NCBI RefSeq assembly: GCF_003244875.1
Contig: NZ_LXXZ01000083.1
Span: forward strand, 1-56,167
DNA from: Stenotrophomonas sepilia
GTDB lineage: Bacteria; Pseudomonadota; Gammaproteobacteria; Xanthomonadales; Xanthomonadaceae
Direction: 5' to 3'
DNA length: 56,167 nucleotides
Numbering within the stretch: position 1 is the stretch's first letter; the number at the start of each line of letters is the position of its first letter. The notes under the pieces were generated by a model. It was not told where the DNA came from, did no database searches, and saw only the letters and a list, made by a program, of their open reading frames with translations. This document shows, in pieces, positions 53,389-56,167 of this stretch. The translations under genes were made by a program, and so were the position numbers.

Positions 53389-54687
53389 ATGCGTAAAGAC
53401 CCTGTCGAATGGATCCTGCGCGGCCTGTACTCGGTCGTGCTCTATATCCTGCTGCCGATCACCGTGTACCACCTGGTCTGGCGCGGTTTCCGGGTCCGTG
53501 AGTACTTCCGGCGCTGGGACGAACGCTACGCCTCCTATCCGCAGCCGACCGGCCAGCCACGGGTGTGGCTGCACGCGGTCTCGGTGGGCGAGGTCAATGC
53601 CGCCGCGCCGCTGGTCAATGCCCTGCGCCAGCAGCGCCCGGACATCCGCTGGGTCATCACCACCATCACTCCGACCGGCTCCGAGCGCGTGCGTGCGCTC
53701 TGGGGCGACGCGCTGGACCATGTCTACCTGCCGTACGACGTGCCGGGCAGCGTCAACCGCTTCCTCGGCCATTTCCAGCCCAGCCTGGCGCTGATCCTGG
53801 AAACCGAGTTGTGGCCGAACATGCTGTTCGGCTGCCGTGACCGTGGTGTTCCGGTCTACATCCTCAATGCCCGCTTGTCGGCGCGTTCGCTGCGCGGCTA
53901 CCGGCTGCTGGCCGCATTGATCCGCCGCGCCCTGCGCACCGTCACCTGCGTGGCCGCGCAGTCGCAGGACGATGCCGAGCGCTTCGTGCAGCTGGGGGCG
54001 GAGCCCGGCCAGGTGCAGGCACTGGGCAACCTGAAGTTCGACATCACCACGCCGGACGTGCAGGGCTTCGTCGAACAGTTCCATGCACGGGTGCCGGGCG
54101 CGCGCCCGGTATGGATCGCCGCCAGTACCCATGACGGCGAAGAGCAGGCGGTGATCGACCTGCACCGCCGCCTGCGCCAGCAGCATCCGGATCTGCTGCT
54201 GCTGTGGGCACCGCGCCATCCCGAACGTTTCCCCAAGGTGGAAGCGCTGGCGCGCGAACAGGGCTGGAGCGTGGCGACCCGCCGCGTGGACCAGTGGCCG
54301 CACGCCGCCACAGACGTGTTCGTCATCGATACCCTCGGCGAGCTGATGCCGTTCTACGCCTGCGCCCAGGTCGCCTTCGTCGGCGGCAGCCTGCAGGCCA
54401 TCGGTGGCCACAACCTGCTGGAGCCCGCTGCGATGGGAACCGCGGCGGTGACCGGCCCGCACCTGCACAACTTCGCGGAAATCTCCCGGCGCATGCGCGA
54501 GGCCGGTGCGCTGCTGATCGGCGAAGATGCGCAGGCGGTGGGCGACCTGCTGCAGCATCTGCTTGAAGATGCGCAGGCCCGCGAAGACATGGCGCGTGCG
54601 GGCTGCACGTTGGTCAGCAATGGCCGTGGCGCGCTGCAGCGCACGCTTGCGCTGGTCGCACCGCACCTGCCACCGCCACGCGAGTGA
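53389..54687 (+). CDS. waaA: 3-deoxy-D-manno-octulosonic acid transferase WaaA
   Basis: 432 residues. A single N-terminal membrane anchor (GLYSVVLYILLPITVYHLVW) is followed by the glycosyltransferase-N domain: VWLHAVSVGEVNAAAPLVNAL with the catalytic Glu, TTITPTGSERV, YLPYDVPGSVNRFLGHFQPSLALILETELWPNML. The C-terminal GT-B half has WIAASTHDGEEQAVIDLH, WAPRHPERF and FVGGSLQAIGGHNLLEPAAMGTAAVTGPHLHNFAEI. It adds Kdo to lipid IVA at the cytosolic face, giving the acceptor for LpxL, whose gene is divergent 60 bp away. Confidence 0.96.
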   Translation: MRKDPVEWILRGLYSVVLYILLPITVYHLVWRGFRVREYFRRWDERYASYPQPTGQPRVWLHAVSVGEVNAAAPLVNALRQQRPDIRWVITTITPTGSERVRALWGDALDHVYLPYDVPGSVNRFLGHFQPSLALILETELWPNMLFGCRDRGVPVYILNARLSARSLRGYRLLAALIRRALRTVTCVAAQSQDDAERFVQLGAEPGQVQALGNLKFDITTPDVQGFVEQFHARVPGARPVWIAASTHDGEEQAVIDLHRRLRQQHPDLLLLWAPRHPERFPKVEALAREQGWSVATRRVDQWPHAATDVFVIDTLGELMPFYACAQVAFVGGSLQAIGGHNLLEPAAMGTAAVTGPHLHNFAEISRRMREAGALLIGEDAQAVGDLLQHLLEDAQAREDMARAGCTLVSNGRGALQRTLALVAPHLPPPRE

Positions 54688-54910
54688 TCCCGGCGTTGCG
54701 GCGTCGGCGGCGCTGCGCTGCGTTGTCGTGATCAACTTCATCAATTCTGCTTAGCGACGATTTTTCTGTCGTTGCTGGACCGACCCTGCCGATGGCAGCG
54801 TGCCTGCCATCACATCGTGGCGCACGCAGCACCGATTCCGATTCCGCAGGACGACGCAGGCTGCCAGCCTGCTGTCGACCGCGCTTGGGCGGATATCAAG
54901 GGAACTTGCG

Positions 54911-56161
54911 ATGGACGGCGACAGGGGCAGGGACGGCACCGGTGGGGCGCGCTTGGGGATGGACCACCTGGCTGTGGTGGCACTGACGCTGCTGGTGGGC
55001 GGCAGCGTGATCGCGCTGGTGGGCCAGCACACGGCGGCACAGGCGGGCCCCGCCATCGTACTGAGCCTGTTGCTGGCCGCACTGGGGGCTGGCCTGGTGC
55101 TGTGCTGCCTGCAGGATCTGGTGCTGCGACTGCCGGCGGCCGATGGCCTGTACGGGCTGCTGGCCGCCAGCTGGGGGCCACGGGTGGCCGTCGTTCTGGG
55201 CACGATCCTGTTGCTTGAGCTGACGGCGACCACAGCGGGCGCGGCACAGTCCATGGCCCGCCATGTACATGCGGTGCTGGCTACCGGAGGCCTCCATGCC
55301 AACGACTGGCTGCCCGTGCAGATAGCGGCGGCCGTGGGCCTGCTGACGTTGAGCGCGCTCGCGTTGCTGCCGCCGCGGGGTGTGGCCCTGGCGGCCTGTG
55401 CGCTGCTGACGGTGAAGATCGGTGTGGGGGTGTTGCTGCTGGCGCTGGCGGCACGTCACGTGCACTACGGGCATTGGATTCCCTGGCTGCCTCCGGCGAC
55501 CGCGCCGTATCGCTTCGGGCTGGGGGGCGTGCTGGCGGCTGCGGTGCCGCTGCTGGGCATATTTGCCAGCGTGGGCCTGGCACTGGGCTTTCCTGCGCTG
55601 CGCCGCCAGGGCGCGATGTGGCAGCCGGCGGTGCTGGCGCTGGTCTCGTTGCTGGCGATGCTGCTGCTGATCGTGCTGGCAGCATTGCAGGCCGGGCTGG
55701 TCGAGTTTTCCGCGCTCGCCAGTACCCGGCCACTGGCGGTGGCGCTGCAGGTGCACCCCGAGCTGCAGTGGATGCTGCCATTGTTGCCCCTGGCCGGGGC
55801 AGCGGGCCTGGCCGCCCTGCAGTTGGTGCTGCTGATGCTGGCCGTCCGGTTGGCCACATCGTTGTGGCTCCGCGCAGCTGACGCGGCGGGACGATCCCGC
55901 ACGCGCCTGAGCGCAATGGTGGTTGCGCTGCCGGCGGTGATGCTGGTGTTGTGGCTGCCGCAGGGCACCTTGCCGGCGCTGCCGGGTCCGGCAACGCTGG
56001 CGGTGATGGCGGCGCTGTGCCTGGCGGTGCTGCGGCGGCGTCGGGATGACACCCGGCAAGGCGCAGCCGGCTGCGGGCTGATGATGTCGATGCTGGCCCC
56101 TTTGGCAGCCGCGCTGTGCGTGCTTGCGGCGTTGGAACGCCTGCGCGCGTGGCCGGGCTGA
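54911..56161 (+). CDS. Divergent APC-superfamily amino acid permease-like protein
   Basis: 416 residues, about 12 hydrophobic segments. The N-terminal part follows the CAT/YfnA-type permeases (LLVGGSVIALVGQHTAAQAGPAIVLSLLLAALGAGLVLCCLQDLVLRLPAADGLYGLLAASWG), where the usual TM1 motif G-x-G-I is replaced by GGSVIALVG. The rest is hydrophobic and leucine-rich without typical substrate-contact residues. Transport of amino acids is thus uncertain; it may be a degenerate or repurposed paralogue. The start at 54911 was chosen because the in-frame region upstream (54800-54910) is Arg/Ser-rich and atypical. The gene ends 6 bp before the window edge. Confidence 0.72.
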   Translation: MDGDRGRDGTGGARLGMDHLAVVALTLLVGGSVIALVGQHTAAQAGPAIVLSLLLAALGAGLVLCCLQDLVLRLPAADGLYGLLAASWGPRVAVVLGTILLLELTATTAGAAQSMARHVHAVLATGGLHANDWLPVQIAAAVGLLTLSALALLPPRGVALAACALLTVKIGVGVLLLALAARHVHYGHWIPWLPPATAPYRFGLGGVLAAAVPLLGIFASVGLALGFPALRRQGAMWQPAVLALVSLLAMLLLIVLAALQAGLVEFSALASTRPLAVALQVHPELQWMLPLLPLAGAAGLAALQLVLLMLAVRLATSLWLRAADAAGRSRTRLSAMVVALPAVMLVLWLPQGTLPALPGPATLAVMAALCLAVLRRRRDDTRQGAAGCGLMMSMLAPLAAALCVLAALERLRAWPG

Positions 56162-56167
56162 CGGTTC

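Overview
The window looks like a chromosomal segment of a Stenotrophomonas species, probably of the S. maltophilia complex. The DNA is GC-rich. The gaps between genes are full of GTAG-tagged palindromes of the SMAG/REP kind (GTAG followed by a GCCGGCCGCTGGCCGGC-type stem). The gene content is that of a xanthomonad: a plant/proteobacterial-type glutamate-cysteine ligase, OprO-like porins, TonB receptors, and a glutaredoxin-rhodanese fusion. I see no rRNA, tRNA, CRISPR array, prophage or plasmid functions. The only mobile-type gene is one REP-associated tyrosine transposase (RAYT).

Layout. 1-5.6 kb: AraC regulator coupled to a VIT-type Fe/Mn transporter, gshA, and a zinc alcohol dehydrogenase divergent from a LysR regulator. 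5.6-10.3 kb: a VOC protein, a SMI1/KNR4 protein, and a glutathione-dependent formaldehyde operon (frmR-frmA-yqcC-like-frmB) with a recognisable FrmR operator, followed by a 172-bp tandem repeat. 10.3-20 kb: membrane diguanylate cyclase, DegV, a three-gene operon (two amidohydrolases, one without metal ligands, plus a DsbA-like isomerase), AMP nucleosidase, DUF924, a three-domain glutaredoxin, and a NodB-type deacetylase. 20-25.4 kb: alaA-GDSL-methyltransferase operon, rsgA, and a QEGLA-motif putative metallopeptidase.

25.8-35 kb is a citrate/tricarboxylate uptake block: TonB receptor, short-chain reductase, CitMHS transporter and OprO-like porin on the minus strand. Facing them is a TctD/TctE two-component pair coupled to an orphan periplasmic binding protein. 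35-44.2 kb is a second organic-acid block: LuxR-type regulator, CACHE/PAS hybrid kinase, second OprO-like porin, DctA, and a malic enzyme-phosphotransacetylase fusion. Uptake of C4/C6 acids thus sits next to their sensors and to the enzyme that makes pyruvate from malate. 44.5-48.6 kb: GH92 alpha-mannosidase coupled to a basic-secretory-protein family metallopeptidase. 49-54.7 kb: envelope polysaccharide genes (zf-CHCC protein, glycosyltransferase, O-antigen ligase-like protein, RAYT, LpxL-type acyltransferase, WaaA). The window ends with a divergent APC permease.

The least explained signals lie between genes. There are four ~105-bp elements with a conserved core, enclosed by perfectly paired arms whose sequence differs completely from copy to copy. 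There is also a 445-bp nest of palindromes between two convergent regulator genes. Several promoters place the -10 box only 6-7 nt from the start codon, which suggests leaderless mRNAs.
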